Source: Bathynomus jamesi (lineage: Eukaryota > Arthropoda > Malacostraca > Isopoda > Cirolanidae). Taken from it: 64,000 bases of DNA. Of this stretch, positions 9,611-20,814 are shown piece by piece. The first letter of the stretch is position 1. The number at the start of each line of letters is the position of its first letter. The stretch lies in contig JAJOZX010005785.1 in the NCBI GenBank assembly GCA_023014485.1, forward strand, positions 199,001-263,000, written 5' to 3'. A program made the translations under genes and the position numbers. The notes beneath the pieces are model-generated. The model made no database searches and had not been told where the DNA came from. It worked only from the letters and a program-made list of their open reading frames with translations.

Positions 9611-12600
9611 ACACACATCCGGGATTGTTCTGAGCCAGGTGACTAGTCTTCTTTTGAAGATGTCCACTGCAACTCCCTTCGTGTTTTTTAGGTCTTTGGG
9701 CACCTGATTAAACAGTTTTGGTCCTCTCACTACAAAACTATTTTCTTTCAGGGTTAAGGATGTTCCCTGTTTCGCCTTCAATTTGGGAATACGACGTAGT
9801 CTACCGGTTCTACCTTCTACCGTTGTTTGGGGAGGTATATGGTTCAAAGTAAGATTAGGGATTAGTTTCTCCGTTATTTTCCAAGTGTAAATAATGGTGT
9901 ATCTCTCTCTTCTCCTTTCCAGTGGATATAGGTCTAGTTCGCATAACCTTTCCCAGTAATTTAGTTCTTTGCACCCTTTGATCTTGGCTGTGAAGCTTCT
10001 CTGGATCCCTTCCAGCTGTCTAATGTCTTCTTTTTTATATGGGGATGGTAGGACCGAGCAGTATTCCAATTTGGGTATGATCAGGGTTTTCAGCAGAGGA
10101 ATCATTACATTCCTATCCCTTCGTTTAAAGGTTCTCAATATCTGTCCCATTATTCTCTTTGTTCTGTTTACTGCTATCTTATTTTGTGTTTCAAATTTCG
10201 CATCATCTGTCATTACAACCCTTAAATCTTTTACTCTGGAATTTCTCTGAATTTCCTGTCCACTTGGGGGTATAATATTCCATGGATTTTAGGTCTTCTC
10301 TTTTTCAGTACCGTAATAGCTGAGATTTCTCGGTGTTAAACTTCATATTGTTGTCTTCCGTCCACTTTTAGATTCTGTTTATGTCGGTTTGTAGAGATCC
10401 TATGTCTTCTGGGTTTATTTTTCTACTGATCTTTGTGTCATCCGCAAAGGATGTTACTGTGCTGTCTCTGGTAACGTCTTCATCTATGTCAGTTAGCATA
10501 ATTATGAAAAGTAGTGGAGCTAATACTGTTCCTTGTGGTACTGAGCTGAGGACCTCTGATTCTGATGAAGATACTCCTTGTACTGTAACGACTTGTCGCC
10601 GCGCACTAAGGAAATTATATATCCATTTCCCTACTTTTCCTGTTAATCCCATATATTTCAGTTTATGTATTATGATTCCGTGGTTACACTTGTCGAACGC
10701 TTTAGCAAAGTCTGTGTATAGTACATCATGGTTTTCATTACTTTGAAGTGCATCAATAATGTTGTTGTAGTGTTCCATTAGTTGTGATAGGCATGATCTG
10801 CTTGACCGAAACCCGTGTTGGTTATCATTGAATTTTTTCTGTTTCCAAAAAGTCATAGATTTTCTGTCTAACTATTCTCTCAAATATTTTAGTAAGATGA
10901 GATGTAAGCGACACTGGCCTATAGTTTATGGCCTCGGATCGATCTCCTTTATATATTGGGACTAAGTTTCCGCTCTTCAGGATGCCCGGTATCTCTCCCG
11001 TTTCTAGTGATCGTCTCCATATCCAGTACAGGGGCTCAGCGATTGTATTCTTGCAGTTTTTGATCATTGTGGCATTCCATTTATCCGGTCCTGCCGCTGA
11101 GTGTGTTTCTAGTTTCCCTATGGCTTGTGTAATATCATCCATCGTAAAGTCGAAATCCGTTATACTTTCCCCTTGTGGTTCTTCTTGAAAGAATGTTTCT
11201 ATCGCATATCAATTTGTCAATTTTTGGGATACTGAAAGATGATTCGTACTGAGCTCTTAATATTTTAGCTACTTCTGTTAGATCAGTGGTCACCAACCTT
11301 TTTTTTGTTCACCGCCCACTTTTACGATTTTTTGAAAATTAAAAAGCTTATCGCCCACCTTAGATGAAAAAGAATAAATCAACATAACCGATAAAATAAA
11401 TAATGAAATAAATGTTTAATTACCTTTAATGTGAGCCCACTAGTTGGCGCTACCGCCCAGGTTGATGACCCCTGTGTTAGATCATCAGATAAAGCACTGT
11501 TCTCATTTTTTAAAGGTCCGATAGTTGCATGGTTTTTCGACTTTCTTTTTGCGAAATTATAGAAGTACTTTCAGTTAGCCTTTATTGCTTCCATAGCGTC
11601 TTCTTTTTTTTCTGTATGCTTCTCGATTAGTTCGTGTATGACGACATCGATACTTTGCAGTTTATCATTTAATATTTTTCTGATGTTATTATCTTTACAA
11701 TTACTTAATTTTGCAGTCACTCTTTTTCTCTTTCGAAACAATGCCCTCTTTTGTCTCTCGAACCTGTTTCTCTTTCCTCTTTGTTGTATCTTTGGGACAT
11801 GTTTTTCCACAATTTCTAACGTCTTCTCCTCTAATGTCATTAGCATCTCCTCCGTTGTCTTGGCCTCGAAAATGGTTTCCCAATCTATTACTTCCATGCT
11901 GCATGTCACATCTTCCCAGTTTATAGCTTTGGAGTGAAAATTTAAATTTCGAATTTGCTTCTTTCTGTTGTGCGTGTTTTTTCCTTTCCTATTGCCTTTA
12001 TATTAGTTGTTATTTCAATGATGTTGTGGTCCGATATCATAGTTGGGGATATTTCTACATTATAAATTAGATTACTGTTGTTTGTGAATACCAAATCTAG
12101 TAGTTGTTCTTTCTTGTGTTTTCTGTTATTTCTTGCGTTAACATAAATTCATCAGGTAGAGCTAGTAGCGTTTTTACCTGCTCTTGGTCTTCACGTGTGC
12201 CCCCCTTGTCCTGGTGCATACATATATTTTTTCCTATCCTTTTATATTTCATGAATGGGAAATTAAAATCGCCACAGAGAAAAATATTTGGGGTTCGAGA
12301 GTGTAGATCTTTTACCCAGTTTCTTACCTCTGTAATGGAATCTGAAAATTTTGAGGTTGGCGTGTTTGGGGGTCTGTACATTACAATTCGTACCATATTT
12401 AATTTTTCAACTTTTGCTGCTACACATTCTACGTAGCTGTTTGAGATACTTATAGTCATTTCTGCCATATGCCTTTCGCGTGTGTAAACAGCACATCCTC
12501 CTTTACGTCTCACTGTTCTGTCGGCTCGGAGGATGTTATAGTTGTCAATTTGTATTACTTTTTTGTCAATACAGGACTCACAATTTTCACAGTTCGCCTG

Positions 12601-12690
12601 GAAGTCCTTTAGATGAGTTTCCGTGAGGTATGCAAAGTCTGCTCCGGCTTCTTGCATGAGTCCTTTCAGGTATACAACTTTATTCGTGGA
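9610..12690 (-). pseudogene. LINE-b ORF2: endonuclease plus reverse transcriptase
   Basis: The EEP endonuclease is seen at 12657-12097 with AYLTETHLKD, GGCAVYTRERH, VMYRPPNTP and FLCGDFNFP; a SDHNIIEI block follows in another frame. The linker 11909-11571 is basic. The RT carries GPDKWNATMIKNC, NLVPIYKGDRSEAINYRPVS, NQHGFRSSRSC, DFAKAFDKCNH, SSVPQGTVLAPLLFIIM and the active-site block FADDTK. The C-terminal domain has the IIPKLEYCSVLPSPYKKED and ERRRERYTIIYTWKI signatures. Order and spacing are those of a CR1/jockey ORF2. Frameshifts and the MITE at 11284 break it. Confidence 0.85.
11284..11474. mobile_element. hAT MITE, 191 bp
   Basis: Terminal inverted repeats are CAGTGGTCACCAACC (left) and, inverted, CAGGGGTCATCAACC (right). 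The target duplication TGTTAGAT is perfect (11276-11283 and 11475-11482) and has the nnnTAnnn form reported for Buster-type hATs. Interior includes CGCCCAC repeats and no ORF. It interrupts LINE-b ORF2. Confidence 0.9.
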
Positions 12691-12917
12691 ATGGTTTGAT
12701 TTAAGGCCCTGTATGTTGGTTAGGATTATTTGTATTTTTTTCTTTTTCGTTTTCGCATACAGGTGGTCCCAATTCGTTTTGCAATGGGGGTGCCGGTTTC
12801 GTTGCCTTGTGTTCCTCCGAGAATTTACCTTTTTTTATCTTTGTCATTTTACCGATAACGCATGAAGTGCCTTTGTTCTTACATTCTGTCCGGCTCTCGG
12901 ATTCCTATATTTGTCAG

Positions 12918-13623
12918 CTAGTTTTGTAATTGCTGGGTAGTATTTAGTAGCTGGAATGTGTTGGCTGCGTCTAAAAAATTGGCACGCTTCTTTGATGTTC
13001 GTTTTTTCTCTTCACTCGTTGCGTTCCTTTGAGGGTGGTGGTATGGGCATTTTTTTCCATATTTGCAACTCCCATATCTTGCATAAGTGTTGCAGACCGT
13101 AAGATGGTGGAACATGCATTTCTTATCAAATTTGCAGTATCCACTTGTATAATTCGTTATGCATAATGTGGGATGTGTATATATGTATTGCCCATCCCGA
13201 TATCTGCAGTTCCCTTTCACGTAGTATTTACATACGATATTTTCTACGCTTCTTCTTCTTTTCTTATTATTTTCAAAGTTCAATTTTGGCATTATCATTA
13301 TTTTTCTTTGGCTGTTTATTTTCTACGTTTTCAGTTATTACTTTTTTATCATTTCGCTCGTTGGACCGTTTAACTACTTCGCAACTTTTACTTATTTCTT
13401 TCATCTATGTCTTCCTTCTGTATTATATTTTTTATATTGTTATTCGTTATTAAATTGTTGTTCGTTATTATGCTGTTATTCTTTATTTCGTCTTCTCTCT
13501 CATCCACCCGGTTTTTCGTTGGGACCATTCCGGACCCATGTGTCCCCCTTATTTCATTCTTTTTTGTAACTTTCGAGTCTGCTATCTCCATTTCTTTAAA
13601 GACCGCGAAAGAATTTACGGTCT
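12918..13623 (-). pseudogene. LINE-b ORF1 with three CCCH zinc fingers
   Basis: The open stretch 13298-12918 has three C-x7/8-C-x5-C-x3-H zinc fingers: CKYYVKGNCRYRDGQYIYTH (degenerate spacing), CITNYTSGYCKFDKKCMFHH and CNTYARYGSCKYGKKCPYHH. CCCH fingers bind RNA. The upstream frame 13591-13388 is Asn/Lys/Glu-rich and low in complexity. Position just 5' of the endonuclease ORF marks it as ORF1 of LINE-b; this is an unusual replacement for the common zinc-knuckle/RRM ORF1. The frames at 13298 and 13591 differ, so a frameshift lies between. Confidence 0.7.
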
Positions 13624-14040
13624 GTGTACATTAAGATAGGTTGGTTTTGGAACTGTGATCTTGGACTAGTCTAGATAGAATGGTATTAATGTATAAAAAA
13701 CGATGCTCCAACTCATATTTGTGAAAATTATTGTATTTTTTGAGGATTGTTAATTATTTTTAAGTTGTAAAATTGCCGAATTTTACGCGTAAAATCGCGC
13801 GCGCGGCATTCGCGCAATGTAAACAAATAAAATATCGGACATTATTTCATCAAAATAATCAATTAAAATTCGGCTTTTTTAACAAAACGATGCTTGAAAC
13901 TTATTGTAAATGCATTATAGATGTTTATTAGTGTATTATTTTGTATTTTTTAATGATATTTACCTATAAAATGTGTATTAAATTAAGTTATTTTATGATG
14001 CGTTCATTTAATTGTGTTTATTTTCAGATATTTCATAAAA

Positions 14041-16984
14041 ATGGGTAAAAAACGGAAGTCTGCAGTGTTAACTCGAAGTGATAGTGCCAAAAAATTCAGT
14101 GGCCAGCCTTCCCCTTTGGATAAAACAGAGCCTCCTACCCTCCGCCAAGTTATTCAGTACAGTTATTTCCTCCAAAACAGCCACCCGGACTTGAAAGACT
14201 ATGATATTGCTAAAATGATAGCAAAGGATGTGATTGAGATCTGGCAGGCAGTGAACCCGCGGCTGCCCCTGTATGAAGAATATTATGTAGTGAAATTGGT
14301 GAATAAAGTGTGCTTCAAGAAAGCAAAAGAGATAAACAGGAAATCTCTTTCTACAGTCCAGGAGCAGAATCTGGAGGAAAAGCTGGATAAACTTTTAGAC
14401 ATTTCTGCTTGCACCTGTAAGCTACCTGTTCGTCCCTGTGATGACAATGCTGTGAAGTGCAAGGAAGAAAATTGTCAAACACAGCACATAATCTGCATTT
14501 GTCCTCCCAGTAAGAAGGTAATGGTATTATTTTTTAAACTTTTAACTGGCCTAACTTAGTGCGATTAGGTGCCTTTTAAATGGAAGGAAATTCAATGCTT
14601 GTAATTGAAAAATATCCGCATTTTCCTCCTGTAATCTTCCTCCCCCCCCCCCTGGTAATAGAAATTAATAATCAATTTTTTTTCAGGATTTTATCTCTTT
14701 TTAGATCCGCTATTTAATATACTTTAATATTTCAGGTTCCACTAGAGGAGAGGGAATACTTGAGAGATCAGAGGGCCAAAATAGGACCCAAGGGCTCTTT
14801 CCACTGGGATCTGTGGATAAAGCTGCTGTGAAGAGAGACCAGAGGGCTGCAGCTGAAGCAGAAAGATTACAGAGCCAGATTCAACAGCAGCAGGAAGTGG
14901 ATTTGGCCACTTTTGCCTCCACACCTTCACAAGATATTTCTTTTGAATCCAGCTCAAGAGAATCAGGAGAGGTAATATATTTTTTTCTTATATCTTATCC
15001 CATTTTTACCCAAATTTATCCCTACTTTTTGTCCCTATTTCCCCCCTTTTTCCCCCCATTTTCGCTTTAGTAATTTATTCTTTTTTTCGCCCATTTTCGC
15101 CGACTTTTTACCTGAATTTTTATCCATTTTTCCCCTTATTTTCCAACTTTTTTCCCCCATTTTCGTTTAAGTAATTTATTCTTATTTCCGCCATTTTCGT
15201 CGATTTTTACCCATATTTTTCTCTACTTTTTCCCCTATTTTCCCCCATTTTCGCTTTAGTAATTTATTTTTTATTTTCATTTCAGCCATTTGGTGGTGAA
15301 GCTGAAGAGTTCAAGCCAAGGAGGCACCCAAGTGGAGGTTACAGCTTTTTGAAAACCCCCAGATATGCCATGGAACTGATCAGGGGTGAAGAAAGGAAAG
15401 GGACAAGAGCACCATTTGACTTTCACAAAGGAGCCGGGAACTGAAAGTGGAACATATCTTACTCACAGAGTCATCCCAATTAAAGGTGCGACTGGAGTTC
15501 TTCTTGGTGAAGAAGTTACTAGTGTCTTGGAGGAGTTTAACAGTGTTCATATCCTGAAAGCTGTCCTCCTTGACAACACAAATACAAACACTGGCTGGAA
15601 GGGAGGCCTTGTAACAGCTCTGGAAAATAAAATTGAGCGGAAATTGCACACCATTGGCTGTTCACTCCATCAGAATGAGCTTCCTTTCAGAGCTGTTTTC
15701 AAGCATCTTGATGGCAGTACCAAAAGTCCCACTGCTTTCACTGTCCGCTGGGAAAACTCTGTGAAATTGACTACCAAGATCTGCCACAAGTGGAATTCAC
15801 CAAACTCAGTGGCCCCCTGGATGACATGGAATTTGCTGAGGAGACACTGAATGATCTCAGTAGTGACCAGAGTCTTCTTTTGGAGTATGTGCTTGGAATT
15901 TCCAGGGGCAAAGTCAGCCCAAGATTTGCTGCCTGGAAAATTGGACCATTAAACCATGCAAGGTGGTTGACTTTGGCAATTAGATTGATGTGTCTGTGGA
16001 CCAGAGGTGCTTACCCTCCAGAACTACAGGATAAGCTTTACCAGGCCATCAAGTTCATTGTGGAAGTGTATACAGTCAGTTGGTTTGAGATCAAAAGGGA
16101 CAGCAAGTTCCACAATCAGCAGCTGTACATCTTCAACATGATCCAGAGGATCAAGCAGCAGTCTGAAGAAATCCAGGGTGTTGCTTTCAAGAACCTGAAG
16201 TACAATGCTTTTGCCTTGCTGCCCGAGAATGTGCTGTACTCCATGATGAAGTCTGATGACTTGGAAGTGAGAGAAGCTGCTCTCAAGAAAATTCTGTCCA
16301 TCAGGTAAGCATTTATTAATTTTAAAAAATGTGAAAAAAAAATTTGATTATGGGGATTTATTTAATAAAAAAAAGGCCCGAGTTCTATAAATCCCCATAA
16401 TCGAATTTTTTTTCACATTTTCTTATCCCAATTCCCCCCCTCCCTTCTGATAATGGAAATAATCTTACCTTCTTTCTGAAAAAAAATTCGATTATGGGGA
16501 TTTATAAAACGTTTTTTTTTTTTTTTTAATTTAAGTTAAATTAAATTAGCAATTCTGAGACTAATAGGGATTAAATCTTAAACTGGAATAAAAAATAAAT
16601 TAATTATTATTCTTTCAGAAGTGGGAAGCAGCCAAGAAGAGGCTGAAGAAGATCACAGCCATCAACATTGAAGCTACCCACTGGTCAGAACTAATCAACC
16701 TTTCTCAAAGTGGCATCTGTGAACCTGCTCTCAGAGAAGACTTTTCTGACCAGGAGCTTCAAGAAGCATTGCTGAATGGCACCAAGCTGGAGCTGCCTGA
16801 TCTGCCTTCACATTCTCAGAGTGTTGAAAGGGCCGTGAAGCTGACATCTGAAGCTTCCCATACTGTTTATGGACTCGAATCAAGGCACAAACACATTCTG
16901 GCCGAAGCCCTAAGCCGCCAGATGAGGCCTTCCTTTGCTTCTAAGGGCTCTTACAGTGAAAATTATGATGATCTTGGGATCTAA
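14041..16984 (+). pseudogene. E2 transposase gene, four exons, frameshifted
   Basis: Predicted exons are 14041-14517, 14736-14971, 15286-16304 and 16619-16984, with GT...AG borders (for example AAG/gtaatg, tttcag/GTT, TCAG/gtaagc, tttcag/AAG). Exon 1 encodes the N-terminal domain and a Cys-rich cluster (SACTCKL, RPCDD, CICPPSKKV) like that of E6. Exon 3 carries LLDNTNTNTG (second catalytic Asp), CSLHQNELPFR (CxxH) and NHARWLT (RW). Exon 4 has SQSVERAVKL (putative catalytic Glu). One-base frameshifts occur near 14790, 15390 and 15780, and about 130 residues before the DGR block of E6 appear missing. Non-functional. Confidence 0.75.
14972..15285. repeat. Pyrimidine-rich tandem repeats in E2 intron 2
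   Basis: Roughly 95-bp units rich in T and C are repeated about three times. Each contains CCCCCATTTTCG(C/T)TTAGTAA-like text (near 15055, 15154 and 15244), ending at the splice acceptor at 15285. Confidence 0.7.
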
Positions 16985-17277
16985 ATGTGTCTATTTGACT
17001 CTGTACATGTTTTTTTTACTTTTTTTCAATAAAATTGTAACTTTTTTCAGGATTTTTTTATGAAAATAGCATGATTTTTTCGGCCGAAAATTGCGAAAAT
17101 GCAGTATTTTTCGGTACGATTTTTTGACGATTTTTGAAACGGTTTCCTCAAAAAACGGTTAAAGCTAGGGATCTGAAATATTTTGTCAGTTATTATCATA
17201 TTAAGCCCTGACTATCTCGACTAGTCCAAAGTCGATATCTAAAAAAATGCGGAAAATCAACCTACCTTAGTGTACAT

Positions 17278-17480
17278 GCGCCACATAGAAATTTGATCCC
17301 CACGACGCGACGTGTTTCGCGTTCGAGACAAGAGTTATTTCCCTATCATTCCAATTCATACAGATAAAGTCCTTCAGTCGTTGACAGAAATCACATCTAA
17401 TCGCCAAGTTTTCGGGTTGTTACCAGATTGCACAAATTACAGATTAAGTGAGAATTTGGACCTATAGCCATGCTATTCCT
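17278..17480 (-). pseudogene. LINE-b 5' segment beyond E2
   Basis: On the minus strand one frame reads ENLAIRCDFCQRLKDFIC then NWNDREITLV, with CxxC and a later Cys as in the zinc-binding N-terminal part of LINE ORF1s. It directly abuts E2's target duplication, so it is the disrupted continuation of 13623. Assignment rests on position and Cys pattern only. Confidence 0.45.
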
Positions 17481-17870
17481 TAAATAGCGTAAAAAGAAAT
17501 ACCCACACAAATTCTTTATTTATTTATTTTTATTTCTATTTCTTTCCTTTCGATGGTCGAGGGTATTTCGAGGGTTTTCTGACCTTTGCGTTTTATGAAC
17601 TTTTTTCTGCCTTGTTCAAACTTTCTCGAATGCCAAACGTATTTCGTTTTGAATACATACGTTAAAACTGGTGATAAATTATGTAAACTGTATTGCACTT
17701 TCTTAATTTTAATGAATTTCACTTTATAATTTATATGCACGGATTCACTGGTACTTTATACACTTTCGGATGTAAACAGAATAAACCGCCGAGTAGATTA
17801 TTCCCTTCTAATTTGGATGTTAAATAGAGAGAGCAAAACAGCATGTCCATTCACCACAGGGTACAAGCAA
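17481..17870. other. AT-rich stretch, nothing recognised
   Basis: I see only low-complexity TTTATTT runs and no supported gene or repeat boundary. Confidence 0.5.
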
Positions 17871-17916
17871 CTATATATACATACATATATATATACACAC
17901 ACATATATACATATAC

Positions 17917-17985
<69 letters not shown>
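17871..17985. repeat. (TA)n/(CA)n microsatellite
   Basis: Long TA run immediately left of the mariner at 17986. Confidence 0.95.
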
Positions 17986-17988
<3 letters not shown>

Positions 17989-18077
17989 GGTGTACATAAA
18001 GTCAGGATCTATTTTTGTAAAGCACTTGGAAATTATATGGAATTCAATCATAAAATGATAAAGTGGTAACATTTATT

Positions 18078-18564
18078 GGGTCAATCCCAGAATAGGCACC
18101 TGATGTACCTCAATCCCAGATGAAGCACCTGCGTTCAACCTCAATCCCAGAATAGGCACCTTGCAAGGAATTAAATAAAAAAAACCTGATGATTACAAAA
18201 TTTATTGTTTATACAAAGTTTATTACAAATGTAATAAAGGCAAAGTTATAAAAGGTTTAAAGTGGTTTAATGAATAAAGAAAAATTTTAGATATTATAAA
18301 TTCCTACAATATGAGCCCGAATGTTTCTGAATTCATCTGAAGCAAATCTATCTTGCCACATAAATTGGTATAGATATAGGTTAGGTTAGGTTAGGTTAGG
18401 TTAGAGTTGATTTTTTCAAATATTGATAAAAACAATGAAATTATATCTCTAAAAACTGTTTATATTTTTTTCTCCTCAATCCCAGATTAAGCACCTGTGT
18501 TTTGCCTCAATCCCAGATTAAGCACCTAAAAATGATTTCAGGTGCCTATTCTGGGATTGATCCC
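18078..18564. mobile_element. 487-bp MITE with repeated CAATCCCAGA boxes
   Basis: Inverted ends GGGTCAATCCCAGAATAGGC and complement; the 7-bp flanks ATTTATT match exactly (18071-18077 and 18565-18571). Inside, a box like CAATCCCAGA(A/T)(T/A)AGGCACCT recurs at about 18083, 18112, 18143, 18477 and 18508, plus an inverted copy at 18540. The TTAGG run lies in the middle. No ORF. Superfamily not assigned. Confidence 0.75.
18377..18404 (+). repeat. Interstitial arthropod telomere repeat (TTAGG)n
   Basis: A 28-bp run of about five and a half TTAGG units. TTAGG is the canonical arthropod telomere repeat. Here it is internal to a MITE, not a chromosome end. Confidence 0.85.
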
Positions 18565-18581
18565 ATTTATTTATTAAATAA

Positions 18582-19625
18582 TTAAGAGTAGGATTCGACG
18601 TGACGCCCATCAGTATCCCTGCACAGCTCAAATCGTTCCGCAGCATTTCTAAACACATTCTGGAGCATTTGCGGGGTTATGTTATCTGCAGCAGTTCGTA
18701 TACGTGTACGTAAGTTTTGAAGACTCGTAATCTTCGTCTGATAGACGTGCGATTTGATAAAGCCCCATGCAAAGAAATCTAAAGGGGTTAAATCTGGTGA
18801 TCTCCCTGGCCAAGGTCTGTTGCTTCCGCGTCCGATCCAGCGATTTGGAAAACGTCCATTTAGATAATCCTGAACAATTTTTGCATAGTGACAAGGAGCA
18901 CCATCATGTTGACAGAAGACGGTACTAACAATCCTATCCCCAATCAGCTGAGGTTCAAGGAATTGCTGCAACATGTCCAGATAAATAAGCCCCGTAAATG
19001 TAGCTTCAGCAAAGAAAAAAGGACCATAAACCTTAGATTTTGTTAAACCCATCCAGACATTAACTTTAGGTGAGTCTCTTTCCCAATTTTGGACGAAATC
19101 ATTCGGTCTTTCATCTGCCCAAATTCGATAGTTATGGCGATTTACTTTTCCACACGTATGGAAAGTGGCTTCATCACTAAAGAGAATGTTGTCCATTAAA
19201 TTATCACTCCAGATTTGTTCTACGAGATCAGCACACACAGCACTTCGTCGAGGGAAATCTTCCTCATGTAAATCATGTAAAACTTGCAAATGATAGCTTT
19301 TCTTCTGCAAATTAACTTTCAGAATTTTGTGCACAGATGACGTCGGGAGGCCGAGTCTGTGTGATGTAGCATGAACGGACGTACGTGGCTCCTCAGTGAT
19401 AATTCCGCGTATTGCATTCACGGTAAGATCTGACATACACGGTCGTCCTGATCTTGCTTCATCATTTACAGATCCCGTTCGTTTAAATTTGTTCACCAAT
19501 TTTCGTATTGTCTTGTCTATTGGCCCCGGCTTATGAAATCTCCTTCTAAACTTCTCTCTGATGTCATTGTATTTCTTTCTCTCGATTCACCAAATTACTA
19601 TTGCCACACGCTCTTCTGTATTCAT
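18582..19625 (-). pseudogene. DD41D mariner transposase with one in-frame stop
   Basis: From the ATG at 19625 the frame is continuous to 18582 (347 codons plus stop) except for one TGA at about codon 13. Catalytic blocks are FSDEATFHT, CQHDGAPCHYA and SPDLTPLDFFAWG; the last two Asps are 41 residues apart. The N-terminal HTH region includes VNKFKRTGSVNDEARSGRP. Apart from the stop it appears whole, so inactivation is recent or the stop could be a sequencing error. Confidence 0.85.
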
Positions 19626-19710
19626 TCTAAGGGCTTCTGAAAAGAAAAATAGAAAAAAATAATTATTTCATAAAAATAGATCCTGACTTTATGTACACCC
19701 TGTATATGTA

Positions 19711-19856
19711 TAAGCAAACAACCACAGGAAAAAAGGAAAAAGAAACACGAAATCTGAGCGCTTTCGTGATATATTCACATCTGAAGATGTGAATATGTCA
19801 CGAAAGCGCTAAGATTTCGTGTTTCTTTTTCCTTTATCCCTGTGATTGTTTGCTTA
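19711..19856. repeat. 146-bp palindromic foldback
   Basis: The left arm TAAGCAAACA...GAAACACGAAATCTGAGCGC is mirrored by the right arm, ending TGTTTGCTTA. The centre is ACATCTGAAGATGT. The arms are nearly perfect, suggesting a hairpin-forming non-autonomous element. Confidence 0.85.
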
Positions 19857-19889
19857 TTAATAAGATCACGTGTTATTCTGTGATTTTAC

Positions 19890-19891
<2 letters not shown>

Positions 19892-19974
<83 letters not shown>

Positions 19975-19975
19975 T
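19892..19975. repeat. (TA)n/(CA)n microsatellite
   Basis: Compound dinucleotide tract. Confidence 0.95.
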
Positions 19976-20059
19976 GGCTCTAGTGCCAGTACCAGTGACG
20001 CTTCTCAGTTTTGTGCTCCGTCTTACTATCAAATTAACAGGGTTTAAAGTCAGTGAACC

Positions 20060-20260
20060 GGTATGTTACCTATACAATAAAATTTGTAAATGTGCCAAGA
20101 TTACCCAGTTACAATCTTAGATGGTCCACAATACTTAATTAATAATAATACATATAATATATCCTCAAAATTTTCTAACGACATCCGGCACTACCTTCTT
20201 GGACCTATGAGGAAGGTAAACAGTGACCTTGAAATAGCGGGCATACGAACGAACGAGCGA
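20060..20260 (+). repeat. Repeat module, inverse copy at 5545-5712
   Basis: Inverted relative to 5545-5712, sharing GTGCCAAGATTAC, TCAAAATTTTCT and CGACATCCGGCAC. It precedes LINE-c as its counterpart precedes LINE-a. A run of GAAC/GAACGA tetranucleotides follows at 20248-20315. Confidence 0.6.
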
Positions 20261-20429
20261 TGACCCTTTCAAAAATTACGAACGAATGAACGAACTAAAC
20301 GAATGAACGAGTGAATTTTAACACCATAAACGGTTCAAAATATTTTCAAAAGGTCAGGGAAATGCTCTGAAATCTTAAATGAAAGACCAAGCAAATAAAT
20401 AGGTTTTATTACTTTAGATATAATTACAA

Positions 20430-20800
20430 ACTTACACGCTTACATGATTTAAAGGGACAAGGAGTGGGCACTCCTTTTAGCATCCCCATCCCGTTCCCCT
20501 CTCCCGCCCTACCCCCATCATATACACTGCGAATTTTCCGTTTAATAGTAAACATTTTGACGGTGATCGCGGGGAAATGTATATTTCATTACGGTATAAT
20601 CATACAGTGTATACTTTTTGTGTCATAGAAATAGTTACTTAATTAATGTGAAAAGATGCCTGAACATCGAACCGTTGGTATCCCGAGCATGATTTAAAGG
20701 GACGAAAAAGTGGGACCCCTTTCGGCGTTCCCCCCATCTCCACCCTCAACCAACTTCCACCAGCTACGCTCCCCCGCAAGCCGTTACAGATACAATGGGG
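20430..20800 (+). repeat. LINE-c 5' UTR with tandem-like monomers
   Basis: CATGATTTAAAGGGAC followed by a GTGGG block and a C-rich stretch occurs twice, at 20443 and 20689, about 247 bp apart. Repeated 5' UTR monomers are a known promoter arrangement in some LINEs; that role is inferred here. Confidence 0.5.
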
Positions 20801-20814
20801 TCGCCTGCTGTAAA

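Larger units (their letters stand above)
13632..17269 (+). mobile_element. E2: intron-containing hAT-like transposon, defective
   Basis: The ends share TAAG(A/G)TAGGTTG(G/A)TTTT as inverted repeats. The 8-bp target duplication GTGTACAT is perfect (13624-13631 and 17270-17277). Subterminal inverted TTTTTTGAGGA motifs lie about 110 and 119 bp inside the ends, together with TTGGACTAGTC. Length is 3638 bp. It belongs with E6 by protein similarity. It is inserted in LINE-b. Confidence 0.85.
9600..17480 (-). mobile_element. CR1/jockey-like LINE-b, split by E2 and a hAT MITE
   Basis: A minus-strand LINE runs from a 5' part at about 17480-17278, through ORF1 (13623-12918), to ORF2 with endonuclease (12657-12097), linker (11909-11571), RT (11142-10368) and C-terminal region (10213-9610). 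E2 (13632-17269) is inserted in its ORF1 region and a 191-bp MITE (11284-11474) upstream of the RT. Numerous frameshifts mark it as dead. Confidence 0.85.
17986..19702 (-). mobile_element. DD41D mariner-like element with nested MITE
   Basis: Terminal inverted repeats CAGGGTGTACATAAAGTCAG (17986) and complement (19683-19702), flanked by TA on both sides (17984-17985, 19703-19704). A 487-bp MITE (18078-18564) is nested between the left end and the transposase stop. Length is 1717 bp. Confidence 0.9.

Noticed and set aside
13637..17264. TAGGTTG as the exact E2 ends
   Set aside because: Flanks CATTAAGA/CCTTAGTG do not match. Moving out to TAAGRTAGG gives a perfect GTGTACAT duplication.
18377..18404. 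Chromosome end
   Set aside because: Only about five TTAGG units, flanked by a complete MITE and mariner on both sides.
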